Origin: Bacteroidales bacterium
GTDB taxonomy: Bacteria > Bacteroidota > Bacteroidia > Bacteroidales > P3
Reading direction: 5' to 3'
Assembly (NCBI GenBank): GCA_016280915.1
Contig: JAEEHQ010000045.1
Coordinates: 1-64,000, forward strand
DNA length: 64,000 bases
Shown here: positions 27,521 to 36,561 of the stretch, piece by piece
How the letters are laid out: each line of letters opens with the position of its first letter
Numbering within the stretch: the stretch's first letter is position 1
Position numbers and translations under genes: made by a program
The notes under the pieces: model-generated
Seen by the model: the letters and a program-made list of their open reading frames with translations, nothing else
Databases searched by the model: none
What the model was told of the DNA's origin: nothing

Positions 27521-27812
27521 AAAACCACAATCCTTAAGCTCTAAAAAGAGGTGCAACAAAAGGCAACTCGCAACATAATAAGCATCGGAAGGCCAAATGC
27601 GGGGTAACCTGTTCCATCATACGGAAACAAGTAGCGAAATGCTTGGCAAATTCTCGGGATGAGCTAGCTAATTAGTAAAGAAAAGAGGGAGAAGTTAGCA
27701 AAGAGATAACGAGGAGACCGCAAGAAAGAGATGGATCTAGGAATCAGGTAGGGTCATCCCTCGTTTTTCTGAGGAACCGATTGTTTTTTTGTTCTTTATA
27801 CTCATTCGCTTG
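27521..27812. other. Intergenic region with no recognised gene
   Basis: No tRNA, promoter match or terminator stands out. The minus strand holds a 28-codon ORF (27620-27534) starting MMEQVTPHLAFRCLLCC within a longer open stretch. There is no support for it being a gene; it may be a dispersed repeat. Confidence 0.3.
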
Positions 27813-28562
27813 TCAACGAAGGAACTCGGCGAGGAGGATGGCGCAGGCAACGGAGGCGTTGAGAGATTCGGCCGTGCCACCAAGATTGGGAATGGCTATG
27901 CGGTGCGTGACGCATGACTGGACTTGGGGTGTGATGCCGCGCGACTCGTTGCCAATGACCAATATGGCTCCCTCTTGAGGCAGATGGATGGGATTTGTGT
28001 GTGACCAGATATTATCGCCGTCGAGAAGAGCACCAAAGACGGGTCGGCCACAACTGGCAAGATAAGCAGGAAGGTCGGTATAGTTGATTTGGGTGCGGAA
28101 GAGTCCGCCCATGGTGGATTGCACGACTTTGGGATTGAAACAAGAAACGGTACCTTCGCTGCATACGATATGGCGGACACCAAACCAGTCGGCGGTGCGG
28201 ATGATGGTGCCGAGGTTGCCCGGATCCTGCACATGGTCAAGCGCAAGGACAAGCGGAGCACCCTCTGCCTTGGAACCATTCAGGACATTGCGGTCGAGAA
28301 GCATCCACACCTCGTTGGGAGTGCGGAGGCCACTAAGACGATCGAGTGCATCTGCATCAACCTCAAATAGTTCCGCACATTGAGGGATGATAGGATGCTG
28401 AGAGAGCCATGAATTTGTTGCACAAACCACCTGGATAGGGACATTTGCAGCCAAAATCTCCTCGCACATCTTTACCCCTTCGACAACAAAAAGTGAATCT
28501 TCATCACACCGTTTTTGTTGCTTATATACAGCAAGTTCCTTTAATTTGTTCTTTGATATCAT
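27813..28562 (-). CDS. TrmH/SpoU-family RNA 2'-O-methyltransferase
   Basis: 249 residues from ATG 28562. N-terminal substrate-binding domain (KNKLKELAVYKQQKRCDEDSLFVVEG), then a SPOUT knot with the three SpoU motifs: DHVQDPGNLGTIIRTADWFG, ILVIGNESRGI and IPNLGGTAESLNASVACAILL. It methylates a ribose in rRNA or tRNA; the exact site cannot be told. The candidate -7 element ends only 4 bases before the ATG, suggesting a leaderless mRNA or a different true start. Confidence 0.93.
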   Translation of the reverse strand: MISKNKLKELAVYKQQKRCDEDSLFVVEGVKMCEEILAANVPIQVVCATNSWLSQHPIIPQCAELFEVDADALDRLSGLRTPNEVWMLLDRNVLNGSKAEGAPLVLALDHVQDPGNLGTIIRTADWFGVRHIVCSEGTVSCFNPKVVQSTMGGLFRTQINYTDLPAYLASCGRPVFGALLDGDNIWSHTNPIHLPQEGAILVIGNESRGITPQVQSCVTHRIAIPNLGGTAESLNASVACAILLAEFLR

Positions 28563-28566
28563 AAGG

Positions 28567-28574
28567 CAAAGATA
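28567..28574 (-). promoter_or_regulatory. Candidate -7 element abutting the methyltransferase start
   Basis: Minus-strand TATCTTTG is followed by CCTT and then ATG 28562. If used, transcription would start at or inside the start codon. No clear -33 element. Confidence 0.4.
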
Positions 28575-28594
28575 CATTTTTTTTTGAAATTAAT

Positions 28595-28625
28595 TTTGTT
28601 ATGTCGGAAAAAGTTAGTAATTTTG
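28595..28625 (+). promoter_or_regulatory. Promoter of tRNA-His
   Basis: TTTG, 19 bases, TAATTTTG: a perfect match to the Bacteroidetes -33/-7 promoter, 22 bases before the mature tRNA 5' end. Confidence 0.85.
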
Positions 28626-28646
28626 CAGCCGATTTCAAATCAAAAT

Positions 28647-28724
28647 GGTGGGCGTAGCTCAGCTGGTTAGAGTGCCGGATTGTGGATCCGAAGGTCGTGG
28701 GTTCGAACCCCACCTCCCACCCCA
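28647..28724 (+). tRNA. tRNA-His (GTG)
   Basis: Cloverleaf with anticodon GTG at 28682-28684. The acceptor GTGGGCG pairs with CTCCCAC (one C-T mismatch), the T arm is GTGGG-TTCGAAC-CCCAC, and the CCA end is encoded. An extra G at 28647 faces C73, the G-1 identity element of tRNA-His. Confidence 0.97.
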
Positions 28725-28735
28725 AAAGCAATAAT

Positions 28736-28764
28736 AAGGAGTGTCTCAAAGGCACTCCTTTTTT
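28736..28764 (+). terminator. Terminator of tRNA-His
   Basis: AAGGAGTG...CACTCCTT stem followed by TTTT on the plus strand, 12 bases after the CCA end. Confidence 0.85.
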
Positions 28765-28784
28765 ATTACCGATAGATACAGCAA

Positions 28785-29291
28785 CTATTTTTTATAGAAA
28801 CGCCAAGTGTCGCTGTGACCGTCGCGATAGGTAAAGCTCCATTGCAGGAGGTCAGCCGTCAAAGTGTCCAAGTGGAACTTGTATTCGTAGTCGATGCTAC
28901 CGCCCACAACCGTGATAATCTTTTGCGGCAATAAGGACGTTGTGTCGCCCGCTACTACATCCATTCTGAAATCCTCTTTGATTCCTGCAAAGTAGAAATC
29001 CTCACCGTCGAGATGCCACCGGCTGGGGCTGACGTAGTTGAACACGACAGTCGTCGTGTCACCTGTTTCGGAAGTGATGAAATAGACCTGACGGGCGGAG
29101 TCGAGTGCTGTGCTGTCGGCAAAGAAGTCCATTGTGCCAGTTTCATGTACATCGAAATGATTTCCTTCTAAATCGTAGTTGAACGCATGCTCGTAGGTGT
29201 AGTGACCTTCCACCTTCGGCTGGATTTGTCGTGTGCCGCATGCTGAGAGCAGGCAAACGACCGAAACTAAAATGGGGATAAAGTATTTCAT
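28785..29291 (-). CDS. Hypothetical lipoprotein
   Basis: 168 residues from ATG 29291 (MKYFIPILVSVVCLLSACG), with a clean lipobox. The ORF track start at 29432 runs antiframe through the GNAT gene and has no signal. The mature part is beta-rich (GHYTYEHAFNYDLEGNHFDV, VNYVSPSRWHLDGEDF-like) and may be a small lipocalin-type domain. It follows the GNAT gene by about 25 bases. Function unknown. Confidence 0.75.
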   Translation of the reverse strand: MKYFIPILVSVVCLLSACGTRQIQPKVEGHYTYEHAFNYDLEGNHFDVHETGTMDFFADSTALDSARQVYFITSETGDTTTVVFNYVSPSRWHLDGEDFYFAGIKEDFRMDVVAGDTTSLLPQKIITVVGGSIDYEYKFHLDTLTADLLQWSFTYRDGHSDTWRFYKK

Positions 29292-29316
29292 GTTATTTTG
29301 TTTGATATTTTCATTC

Positions 29317-29955
29317 TCAATTGCCCAGCTGGCCAGGTAGACGCAGTTTTTCTTTCGTGGGAAAGGTGGCCTCATAGGCTTCGAAGTCGTCGGGATGATG
29401 GTCGGCAACAAAATAGCCTTGAGGCGGTGCATACGTTGCCTCCACTATTCCATAGCTCCTAAGCCAGTTAGGTATTAGTTCCTGCGCAAGGAAATAGGGA
29501 ACCTCGGCATCGTGCGGCTCGTTGTGGTAGTGGATGCCAAATTTGCTGGCAAGGTCGAAACCCGCATGGCAGTAGAAGTCGATGTTGCCCTCCATGCAAA
29601 GGAACCCGACACCCATTGCCCTAGCCCTCTCCAACGCATAGTTCAACAATTGAAGACCGTAACCCTTGCGTTTGAAGTCGGGATGGATGCTGATTGGGCC
29701 AAAAGTCCACGATGGCACATGTTCGCCATTATCCAACACCAGCTCCGCTTTCGAAAACATGACATGCCCAATAATGCGGTCATCCAATTCCATTACGTAA
29801 TCCAACTCGGGAATAAAGTCAGGGTTAGTGCGATACCGGTGGAGCACATAATGCTCCAAGCATCCCGGGCGGTATACATTCCAAAAAGCCTCGCGAGTCA
29901 AATTCTCCACCTCGCTGTAATCCTCAGGTTTCTCTAATCGGATATTTATTTCCAT
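29317..29955 (-). CDS. GNAT-family N-acetyltransferase
   Basis: 212 residues. Acetyl-CoA-dependent acyl transfer to an amine. Motif A is FGPISIHPDFKRKGYGLQLL, with the RxxGxG/A pyrophosphate loop as KRKGYG; FLCMEGNIDFYCHAGF forms motif B. The C-terminal extension (IVEATYAPPQGYFVADHHPD) is longer than in minimal GNATs. Substrate unknown. Confidence 0.88.
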   Translation of the reverse strand: MEINIRLEKPEDYSEVENLTREAFWNVYRPGCLEHYVLHRYRTNPDFIPELDYVMELDDRIIGHVMFSKAELVLDNGEHVPSWTFGPISIHPDFKRKGYGLQLLNYALERARAMGVGFLCMEGNIDFYCHAGFDLASKFGIHYHNEPHDAEVPYFLAQELIPNWLRSYGIVEATYAPPQGYFVADHHPDDFEAYEATFPTKEKLRLPGQLGN

Positions 29956-30004
29956 AGGTTGTTAAGATTATTATATGACAAACAATACAAGGCACCGGCA
30001 ACCA

Positions 30005-31669
30005 TCATCTAACCACCAACTTTTGTGTGCTGCTACCCGCGGGGGCGATTACGGTTACATAATACGTACCTGATGGCATACCATCCAGCGGAACGGCGAA
30101 GCGGGTGGTTGAAATTGGGGTTTCTTTAATCAGTCGACCCATCAAATCACGAATAATGAGAACTGCCCCACTCGAAGAAAAGCCTGTCGGCAACTCTACC
30201 CACACACTTTTCCAACAAGGATTCGGGCTAAGCTTGAAAAGGAGCGGCGCACCCATCATCTGCTGAATATCAACCCCTTGAACAGAATCAGCCGAAAAAG
30301 CCCGCGAGAAGTCGGGTATTCCATACCCACTGTGCATATCCACATGGTCAGCCAAACTGCCCCATGCACGGACACTATCGCACAGCTGAGAAGGCGTAAG
30401 ATTGGGATAACGCTGCCAAAGACAAGCCATCATTCCCGCCATGATGGGCGTTGCCAACGAGGTGCCACTGGCCATAGAAAGGTTGCCCTCGGCAGTAGCG
30501 CCATACACTTCCGCCCCCATAGCCATGACATCAGGCTTTACCCGCATATCGGCGGTGGGGCCAAAGGAGCTGAATTGCGCCCATTCTTTCTCTATAGTGA
30601 CAGCTCCAACGGTGAGCACCTGCTTGGCATCGGCAGGGGCGTTGAGCCGTCCATTGCCCTCCTCGCCATTGTTGCCAGCAGCATTGAGCACCAACATTCC
30701 ACGACTGACAGCTATGTCGGCGGCAATAGTAATGGGTGTTGTATTACCATCTAAATCAGAAAGCGTATGATTCTGAAGACTATCATCGAAAGTAAAATAG
30801 CCCAAGGAGGTGGTGATGATATCAGCTCCTATACTATCGAGGTATTCGGCAGCAGCAATCCAATTGTACTCTTCCAAAATTGTCTCACGCTCGGTGTTCT
30901 CGGTTCGACAAAGCACATAAGAAGCCTTGGGGGCCGTGCCCACGAAAAAGCCAGGCAAGTAGGAAGCCATGAGAGAGAGCACTTTGGTTCCATGACCATG
31001 GATAGAAAAGACTTGATTGCCACTCCATACAAAGTCGCGTGTGGCCAAAAGCCTACCTTCGTCGCGCATGGCTTTGAAATAGACAATCGAATCCACACCT
31101 GGGTACCCTCCATCGCATACGCCAATGATAAGTCCCTGTCCTTCAAATCCATTTCTATGAAGGTCGATGCCATTTAGTTGGGCTATTGGGGGATAGCTGT
31201 GAAGATAATAGTTAGAATCGTAGATAGAATCATAGGCCATTGGCAGATAGGCCAAACCTGGCCCGACAGCTACTATATTGGGAGCCTCGATTGTACTTCT
31301 CTCACAGAAAATTACCGTATCGACAAAAGACATAGTATCCAAAGCATACACCATCATAGAATCTGGAGAAAACAAGGTAACCCCATTGAGCCATTTGGAT
31401 TGGTTCTGTATGATAAAACCAGCTTGACGGAAAGCTCGGAGATATGTCTCACTCAGAGGGAGGTCAAGACTGTCAATAGCTATACGCTGATGCTGACGGC
31501 GCTCCAAAGCCCGCTGACTCAGATAGGCGGAAGGGTTATCGATAGAGAACGCACAACCAACTTTATCGTGCAGTTTTATCCAAAACTTATATACCTCCTG
31601 GCCCTGGGAGACATCTACAATAGAAAATGTCAACAGAAGGAGGATAAAAGAGACTCTTTTTTTATTCAT
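30005..31669 (-). CDS. Subtilisin-like (S8) protease with T9SS sorting domain
   Basis: 554 residues. Signal peptide, then an S8 domain with the triad: Asp in IIGVCDGGYPGV, His in IHGHGTKVLS and Ser in GTSLATPIMAG. The oxyanion segment NAAGNNGEEG is also intact. The final about 75 residues (LLFKLSPNPCWKSVWVEL ... MPSGTYYVTVI) form a type A T9SS sorting domain, so it is probably secreted or surface-attached. Its ATG overlaps the sialidase stop by 4 bases, implying coupled expression. Confidence 0.94.
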   Translation of the reverse strand: MNKKRVSFILLLLTFSIVDVSQGQEVYKFWIKLHDKVGCAFSIDNPSAYLSQRALERRQHQRIAIDSLDLPLSETYLRAFRQAGFIIQNQSKWLNGVTLFSPDSMMVYALDTMSFVDTVIFCERSTIEAPNIVAVGPGLAYLPMAYDSIYDSNYYLHSYPPIAQLNGIDLHRNGFEGQGLIIGVCDGGYPGVDSIVYFKAMRDEGRLLATRDFVWSGNQVFSIHGHGTKVLSLMASYLPGFFVGTAPKASYVLCRTENTERETILEEYNWIAAAEYLDSIGADIITTSLGYFTFDDSLQNHTLSDLDGNTTPITIAADIAVSRGMLVLNAAGNNGEEGNGRLNAPADAKQVLTVGAVTIEKEWAQFSSFGPTADMRVKPDVMAMGAEVYGATAEGNLSMASGTSLATPIMAGMMACLWQRYPNLTPSQLCDSVRAWGSLADHVDMHSGYGIPDFSRAFSADSVQGVDIQQMMGAPLLFKLSPNPCWKSVWVELPTGFSSSGAVLIIRDLMGRLIKETPISTTRFAVPLDGMPSGTYYVTVIAPAGSSTQKLVVR

Positions 31670-32874
31670 TTATCAGCACTTAATTGGCTCAGCAGCCAAG
31701 CATAGGTAAAATTCTGATACCAAAGTTCGCAACCATTAGGGGTGTTCTTCTCAACATAGCATCCGATAGTGCCGTCGTGTTGGAGGGTGAGGGAGGAATA
31801 AACCGAAGGACCTTCACAAAGGAGTACAGGGTCCTGCCAACTCAGACCTTCATCATAACTAATGAAGACGCTCACACTCTCTCGGTTCATGGAATTGGGT
31901 ATAGAATGGAGCAGGATGTTCTTCTCGGCCGCATCATCAGTAGCACTAATTCGCAGCATATCGCCGTCACATGCATTAGTGGTCATCTCTGGCCAGGTGC
32001 CCTGGGTACCCCAGGTGGCGCCACCATCCTCTGAGATATTGCGGCCGCGGGCACCCGTCTGACGGATGCTCATGAGGATGCGACCGTCGACCAGCTCCAT
32101 CACCTTGGCCTCATCGCCACCCGAGTAGGCCATCTCGGAGACCTTCCAAGTGATGCCGTTATCGTCAGAATAGACAAGGAAATTGTCAAGCACATTGGCA
32201 TCCTTGCGGCACATGGCAGCCACAAACATAATGCGACCTTTGTGCTCGCCACGTTTGAGACGCAACCCGTTGCCAGAGGCACAAAAGGATCCTTTATAGT
32301 CACGACAAACAGGATTGAAAGCTTCGTCTCCCCAGAGGGTCTTGGTGATATCCATTGGTTCCGACCAAGTGACACCGCCGTCGGTGCTACGGCAGATGTA
32401 GGTACTGATAGGGTCGCTGGCCGTGGAGGCAAAGAGACCGTTGCCACCCACAAAGGTAAGCACCACATCGCCATTTTCGCAAACCACCACACCCGGGTCG
32501 CCATAGCCATGCTTATAGCCAGAGCCTTGGATGATTGTGGTGGGCGGAGACCAAGTGCGACCATTGTCGGTACTGCGACGGCAGACTATGTCGATATCTT
32601 GAGGAAGGTCGCCTTCATTGTATTTGCGCTTGTCGTTGACGACCAACAGCGTACCGTCGTTCAACGTGCAAATGGCCGGAATGCGCCAGTTGCGGGAACC
32701 ATAGGAATTGGGGGCAAAAAGCCGTTGCTCGTAAAAGAACACGCTGTCGTTCAGTGGAATCTCAGGCTTCACGACGGTATCGGATGGGACATTGGGGGAT
32801 GGCTCATTCTCTCGGGTGCAAGCAAACACAGGAACCAACATCAAGCAGAACAAGGCAATAATTATTTTTTTCAT
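31666..32874 (-). CDS. Exo-alpha-sialidase (GH33-like) lipoprotein
   Basis: 402 residues. Lipobox-like signal (MLVPVFAC), then a six-bladed propeller with the RIP motif in NWRIPAICTL and five Asp-boxes: STDNGRTW, STDGGVTW, SDDNGITW, SEDGGATW and SYDEGLSW. This supports release of terminal sialic acid from glycans at the cell surface. Located directly upstream of the protease. Confidence 0.9.
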   Translation of the reverse strand: MKKIIIALFCLMLVPVFACTRENEPSPNVPSDTVVKPEIPLNDSVFFYEQRLFAPNSYGSRNWRIPAICTLNDGTLLVVNDKRKYNEGDLPQDIDIVCRRSTDNGRTWSPPTTIIQGSGYKHGYGDPGVVVCENGDVVLTFVGGNGLFASTASDPISTYICRSTDGGVTWSEPMDITKTLWGDEAFNPVCRDYKGSFCASGNGLRLKRGEHKGRIMFVAAMCRKDANVLDNFLVYSDDNGITWKVSEMAYSGGDEAKVMELVDGRILMSIRQTGARGRNISEDGGATWGTQGTWPEMTTNACDGDMLRISATDDAAEKNILLHSIPNSMNRESVSVFISYDEGLSWQDPVLLCEGPSVYSSLTLQHDGTIGCYVEKNTPNGCELWYQNFTYAWLLSQLSADK

Positions 32875-32926
32875 AGGTATATTGGTTTATAGCTGACAAA
32901 GATGTTTTGCTGAAGATACTAAGCAA

Positions 32927-34927
32927 TCAGTACTGAAGCCGCATGACGAAACCGCCACCCGGTTTCATGGTTACCTTGATTTGTGAGTTGGAAGTGAACT
33001 CGTGACAATAGTCGCTACCTTTACGGTCGGCATTGACCCCATCGCGGTAAATCTCAACCTGACAAGCTTTTCCTGTAAGCTGACGGAGATCTATTACCAC
33101 TTCCCGCTCCGTCCAATTGGTGATGCCTCCCACATACCAGGTATCTCCCTTACGTCTGGCGGTAACAATGTATTCGCCCACCTCACCCTGAAGGACCATG
33201 GTTTCGTCCCATGTGGTAGGAATGTCGGCCACAAACCGGGTATAGTCGGGCTCTTTCTTGTAATTTGAGGGCGCGTCGCACAGCATATTGAGGGGAGACT
33301 CCAGCACGATATAGAGACCTAACTGGTGGCAACGAGTGCCTTGGCTCATAGGTTCACTCCAACAGGGAGCATAACAACCCTTGGCGGCATTATGCATGGC
33401 ACCCTGGGTATAATCCATGGGGCCAGAGGTCTGACGGATGAAAGGGATTTCGGTGTCGTACTGCACTTGATTCCAAGTACTGGGAGCCCACTTGAGCTGT
33501 TCAAGACCCGCAACACCCTCAAAGTTGAGAACATTGGGATAGGTACGATTAAGACCTGCGGGCTTGAAAGCGCCATGGAAGTCGACAAGTAGATGATATT
33601 TGGCACACATGGAAGCTGCACGTTTGTAAAAGTTGGTCACAATCTGGTCATCGCGATCCATGAAATCTATTTTGAACCCTTTGATTCCCATCTGACTATA
33701 GTGTTGACAAACATGCTCCATATCGCGGTCAAAAGCATAATAGCCTGCCCAAAGGATGAGACCGACATTGCGCTCGTTGGCGTACCTCACCAACATTGGA
33801 AGGTCAATCTCTGGCACCACCTGAAAAAGGTCGGCCTTGTTATTTACTGCCCACCCTTCATCAAGGATGACATACTCGATACCATACTTTGAGGCGAAAT
33901 CAATATAGTATTTATACGTGTCGTTATTGATGCCTGACTTGAAATTCACCCCTGCTATATTCCAGTTGTTCCACCAATCCCAAGCCACCTTGCCGGGCTT
34001 TATCCAGCTGAGGTCTGACACTTTGCAAGGTTCACCCAAAAGATAGCTCATATTGTTCATGGCCAATTCGGCACTATTTTTTGCCACCATGGCAATACGC
34101 CAAGGGAGTACGGACAACTTATCCACTTGAGCTATATAATCTTCGCGTTCCTTGACAATCATCTGGAGGTTGTTATGTCCACCCTGCTCGAGGGTCTTGG
34201 GATAAGGAGCATGCTCACCTTCCAAACGGCCGCCATCGCCCATGCCTTTGAGGTAGAGTCCTGGGTAATCTGTCAGCGTCGACTCAGTAAGACAAATTTT
34301 CACGCCATGAGGGCCATGCACCAGCAGAGGGAGAAAACAAAGTTGGTCGGTTTTCATTTCAGACAGCGCATCGGTGATGTACAGATTCTCGAACGAGGAA
34401 CTGTACTGTGAGGCATGATTGTTTTCCTCGTAATTAGTCACATAAGGGAAGGTGGCATTATAATCGTCAGCAAAAATATACTCGACCTTCTCGAACTTGA
34501 CACGGCAGGGCTGGACCATCTGATAGCGGTATGCGATGCCCTCGTCGTAGGCCCTAAAGATGACGTACAGCACATTCTTAGAGACTTTTACTTTCAACGT
34601 TAACTCATTATAATGATTCCGCATGGAGGACTGACGGGTGAAAGGAGAGGACACCATTTCGTCAACAGTATTAGTAGAAGTCCCGACCACAGGCATTTGA
34701 GCCGTAACCATTTTTTCATAAACACGGTTCAAACCAAGATGAGATGGAAGCATGAGTGTTACACCATCATAGACAATATCATAGGTAATTTCCTGCTCGG
34801 GAGTGGCAACGATATGAGTGACCAACTTGCCGTTAGGAGATTTTAAGGTGAACTGCTGAATCTTATCTTTGGCCTGCACGCATAAGGACAGTAAGGTCAG
34901 AAGCTGTAATAGAGCAATCTTTTTCAT
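32927..34927 (-). CDS. Glycoside hydrolase family 97, probable retaining alpha-galactosidase
   Basis: 666 residues. Signal peptide, N-terminal beta-super-sandwich (about 25-280), catalytic barrel (about 300-560) and C-terminal beta domain. GH97 contains inverting alpha-glucosidases (SusB) and retaining alpha-galactosidases with an Asp nucleophile. Here the barrel strand reads GIKGFKIDFMDRDDQ with Asp about 421 in the place expected for the retaining type, and NFEGVAGLEQ carries a conserved Glu. The next gene upstream is galactokinase, which fits galactose release. Calcium-binding residues were not examined. Confidence 0.88.
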   Translation of the reverse strand: MKKIALLQLLTLLSLCVQAKDKIQQFTLKSPNGKLVTHIVATPEQEITYDIVYDGVTLMLPSHLGLNRVYEKMVTAQMPVVGTSTNTVDEMVSSPFTRQSSMRNHYNELTLKVKVSKNVLYVIFRAYDEGIAYRYQMVQPCRVKFEKVEYIFADDYNATFPYVTNYEENNHASQYSSSFENLYITDALSEMKTDQLCFLPLLVHGPHGVKICLTESTLTDYPGLYLKGMGDGGRLEGEHAPYPKTLEQGGHNNLQMIVKEREDYIAQVDKLSVLPWRIAMVAKNSAELAMNNMSYLLGEPCKVSDLSWIKPGKVAWDWWNNWNIAGVNFKSGINNDTYKYYIDFASKYGIEYVILDEGWAVNNKADLFQVVPEIDLPMLVRYANERNVGLILWAGYYAFDRDMEHVCQHYSQMGIKGFKIDFMDRDDQIVTNFYKRAASMCAKYHLLVDFHGAFKPAGLNRTYPNVLNFEGVAGLEQLKWAPSTWNQVQYDTEIPFIRQTSGPMDYTQGAMHNAAKGCYAPCWSEPMSQGTRCHQLGLYIVLESPLNMLCDAPSNYKKEPDYTRFVADIPTTWDETMVLQGEVGEYIVTARRKGDTWYVGGITNWTEREVVIDLRQLTGKACQVEIYRDGVNADRKGSDYCHEFTSNSQIKVTMKPGGGFVMRLQY

Positions 34928-34959
34928 CGTATAATTAAGGTTTTATGTTACAATTTTTT

Positions 34960-35081
34960 AGAATCTGTTTAAATATGATTGATGAATTTTATTATGGACA
35001 TGAACGAGCAGATTTTTCGCCTTTCCGAGGGGACAATGGGGTTCAAATATGCCGTTCAGGTGCTTTAAGAAAATCATTGAA
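34960..35081. other. Gap between galK and GH97
   Basis: Holds a short plus-strand ORF (ATG 35000, 22 codons, NEQIFRLSEGTMGFKYAVQVL) with no recognised family. No promoter match or terminator is visible. It may be a dispersed intergenic repeat. Confidence 0.25.
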
Positions 35082-36224
35082 TTAAATTTTAAACAGCTTC
35101 TTAGCTCCATCGCCAATGACCACGGGAATGACTTGGCATTCCACGCCGAATTTTTCTTTAAAGGCCAAAGGCACTTCGGTTACGAAGGAGTCATAGATTT
35201 CATTTCTGACCAAATTGATGGTGCAGCCACCAAATCCTCCGCCCATGATACGGGAACCTGTCACCCCATGGCGACGGGCCTCGTCTACAAGGAAATCAAT
35301 CTCCTCACAGCTGACTTCATAGTCTTTGCTGAGTCCCTCATGAGTGAGATACATCTGCTGGCCGACTGTCTCATAGTCATCTCTTTGCAGGGCAGCCTTC
35401 ACCTCCATCACACGGTCTACTTCACCAACAACATAACGTGCACGCATGTAGTCTTCTTCACTAACCTTCTCTTTCACTTTGTTCAGCATATCCCAATTGC
35501 AATCCCGCAAGGATTCTATTCCCAACGTTTGTGCCACACGCTCACAACTGTTACGGCGATCGTTATAGGGAGAACCTACCAACTCATGTTTGACACAACT
35601 ATTGATAAGCACCAAACGGTAATCCTTAGGGCGCCAAGGTAGGTATTCGAATTCACCGCTGCGACAGTCGAGGCATACCAAGCTGCCTGCACGGCCGTGC
35701 ATGGAAATGAACTGGTCCATGATACCACATTTAACACCCACAAAATTATGCTCTGCAGCCTGACCTATCAGAGCCAACTGCATGCGGTCGAGGTTGCCTT
35801 GGAAAAGGTCGTTGAGCGCCATGCCGAAACAACATTCTAAAGCTGCTGAAGAACTCATTCCGGCTGCTATGGGGACATCACCTGCATAAACCGCATCGAA
35901 ACCCTCTACCTTGACACCGTTGGCCATTAACAATCGGACAACTCCATAGATATACCGAAAATGGACAGACTCGGGTCCCTGGTCGTCATCGATATCAAAC
36001 TCGCAATAATGCTTAAGGTCGATGGCATAGGCCCTCACCCAACGAGTACCATTGGGACGCACCTCAGCCATGATGCCCTGAGAAACTGCTCCTGGGAAGA
36101 CGAAGCCACCGTTGTAATCGGTATGTTCGCCAATAAGATTGATACGACCCGGTGCCATATAGAAACTGCCCTCTGCACCACCAAAGCGATTTAGAAATTG
36201 CTGATGAATGATATTTCGATCCAT
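35082..36224 (-). CDS. galK: Galactokinase
   Basis: 380 residues. GHMP kinase that phosphorylates galactose at C1, first step of the Leloir pathway. Signatures: GRINLIGEHTDYNGG, the ATP loop IAAGMSSSAALE and the C-terminal RIMGGGFGGCTINL. Length is normal. galT and galM are not in the window. It precedes the GH97 gene with a 154-base gap. Confidence 0.97.
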   Translation of the reverse strand: MDRNIIHQQFLNRFGGAEGSFYMAPGRINLIGEHTDYNGGFVFPGAVSQGIMAEVRPNGTRWVRAYAIDLKHYCEFDIDDDQGPESVHFRYIYGVVRLLMANGVKVEGFDAVYAGDVPIAAGMSSSAALECCFGMALNDLFQGNLDRMQLALIGQAAEHNFVGVKCGIMDQFISMHGRAGSLVCLDCRSGEFEYLPWRPKDYRLVLINSCVKHELVGSPYNDRRNSCERVAQTLGIESLRDCNWDMLNKVKEKVSEEDYMRARYVVGEVDRVMEVKAALQRDDYETVGQQMYLTHEGLSKDYEVSCEEIDFLVDEARRHGVTGSRIMGGGFGGCTINLVRNEIYDSFVTEVPLAFKEKFGVECQVIPVVIGDGAKKLFKI

Positions 36225-36250
36225 TATTGTATAGTGTTAGTTTGAAAATG

Positions 36251-36258
36251 CAAATATA
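36251..36258 (-). promoter_or_regulatory. Candidate galK -7 element
   Basis: Minus-strand TATATTTG lies 26 bases before the galK ATG. No TTTG is found 19 or 20 bases upstream. Confidence 0.5.
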
Positions 36259-36285
36259 CGCTTTTTTTTCTATACTTGAAGAAAA

Positions 36286-36462
36286 TTACTCCTCGTTCAT
36301 TCCGCGATGCTTGCGCTTGCGGTAATAGCGCTTCTTGCTGCGGACTATTCGCGTACGAACATGGAAGCCATCTCCCAGTATTTCGCGTTCGGCTTCACGA
36401 TTACCTTTGCGGATTGCCAAAAGCTGGTCGGGTATGGCTATACGTTTTTTGTGCTGTTTCAT
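36286..36462 (-). CDS. Small basic hypothetical protein
   Basis: 58 residues from ATG 36462. Very rich in Arg and Lys (KQHKKRIAIPDQLL, RIVRSKKRYYRKRKHRG), suggesting nucleic-acid or ribosome binding. Proteins of this size and composition are frequent in Bacteroidales and unnamed. A terminator upstream separates it from the giant oxidoreductase. Confidence 0.6.
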   Translation of the reverse strand: MKQHKKRIAIPDQLLAIRKGNREAEREILGDGFHVRTRIVRSKKRYYRKRKHRGMNEE

Positions 36463-36493
36463 AATTGGCATATCTTTCTGTTACAAGAACTTC

Positions 36494-36530
36494 TAAAAAA
36501 ACCTCCGCGGGCTGTGCTGCCTACGGAGGT
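36494..36530 (-). terminator. Terminator after the giant oxidoreductase
   Basis: Minus-strand ACCTCCG...CGGAGGT (inner GC pairs extend it) followed by six or seven T residues. It lies about 30 bases after the oxidoreductase stop. Confidence 0.88.
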
Positions 36531-36561
36531 GGATGAATAAATGTAAAATGGTATATTCCTC

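Noticed and set aside
28522-28755. Minus-strand ORF with WEVGFEPTTFGSTIRHSNQLSYAH
   Set aside because: Antisense translation of tRNA-His; not a gene.
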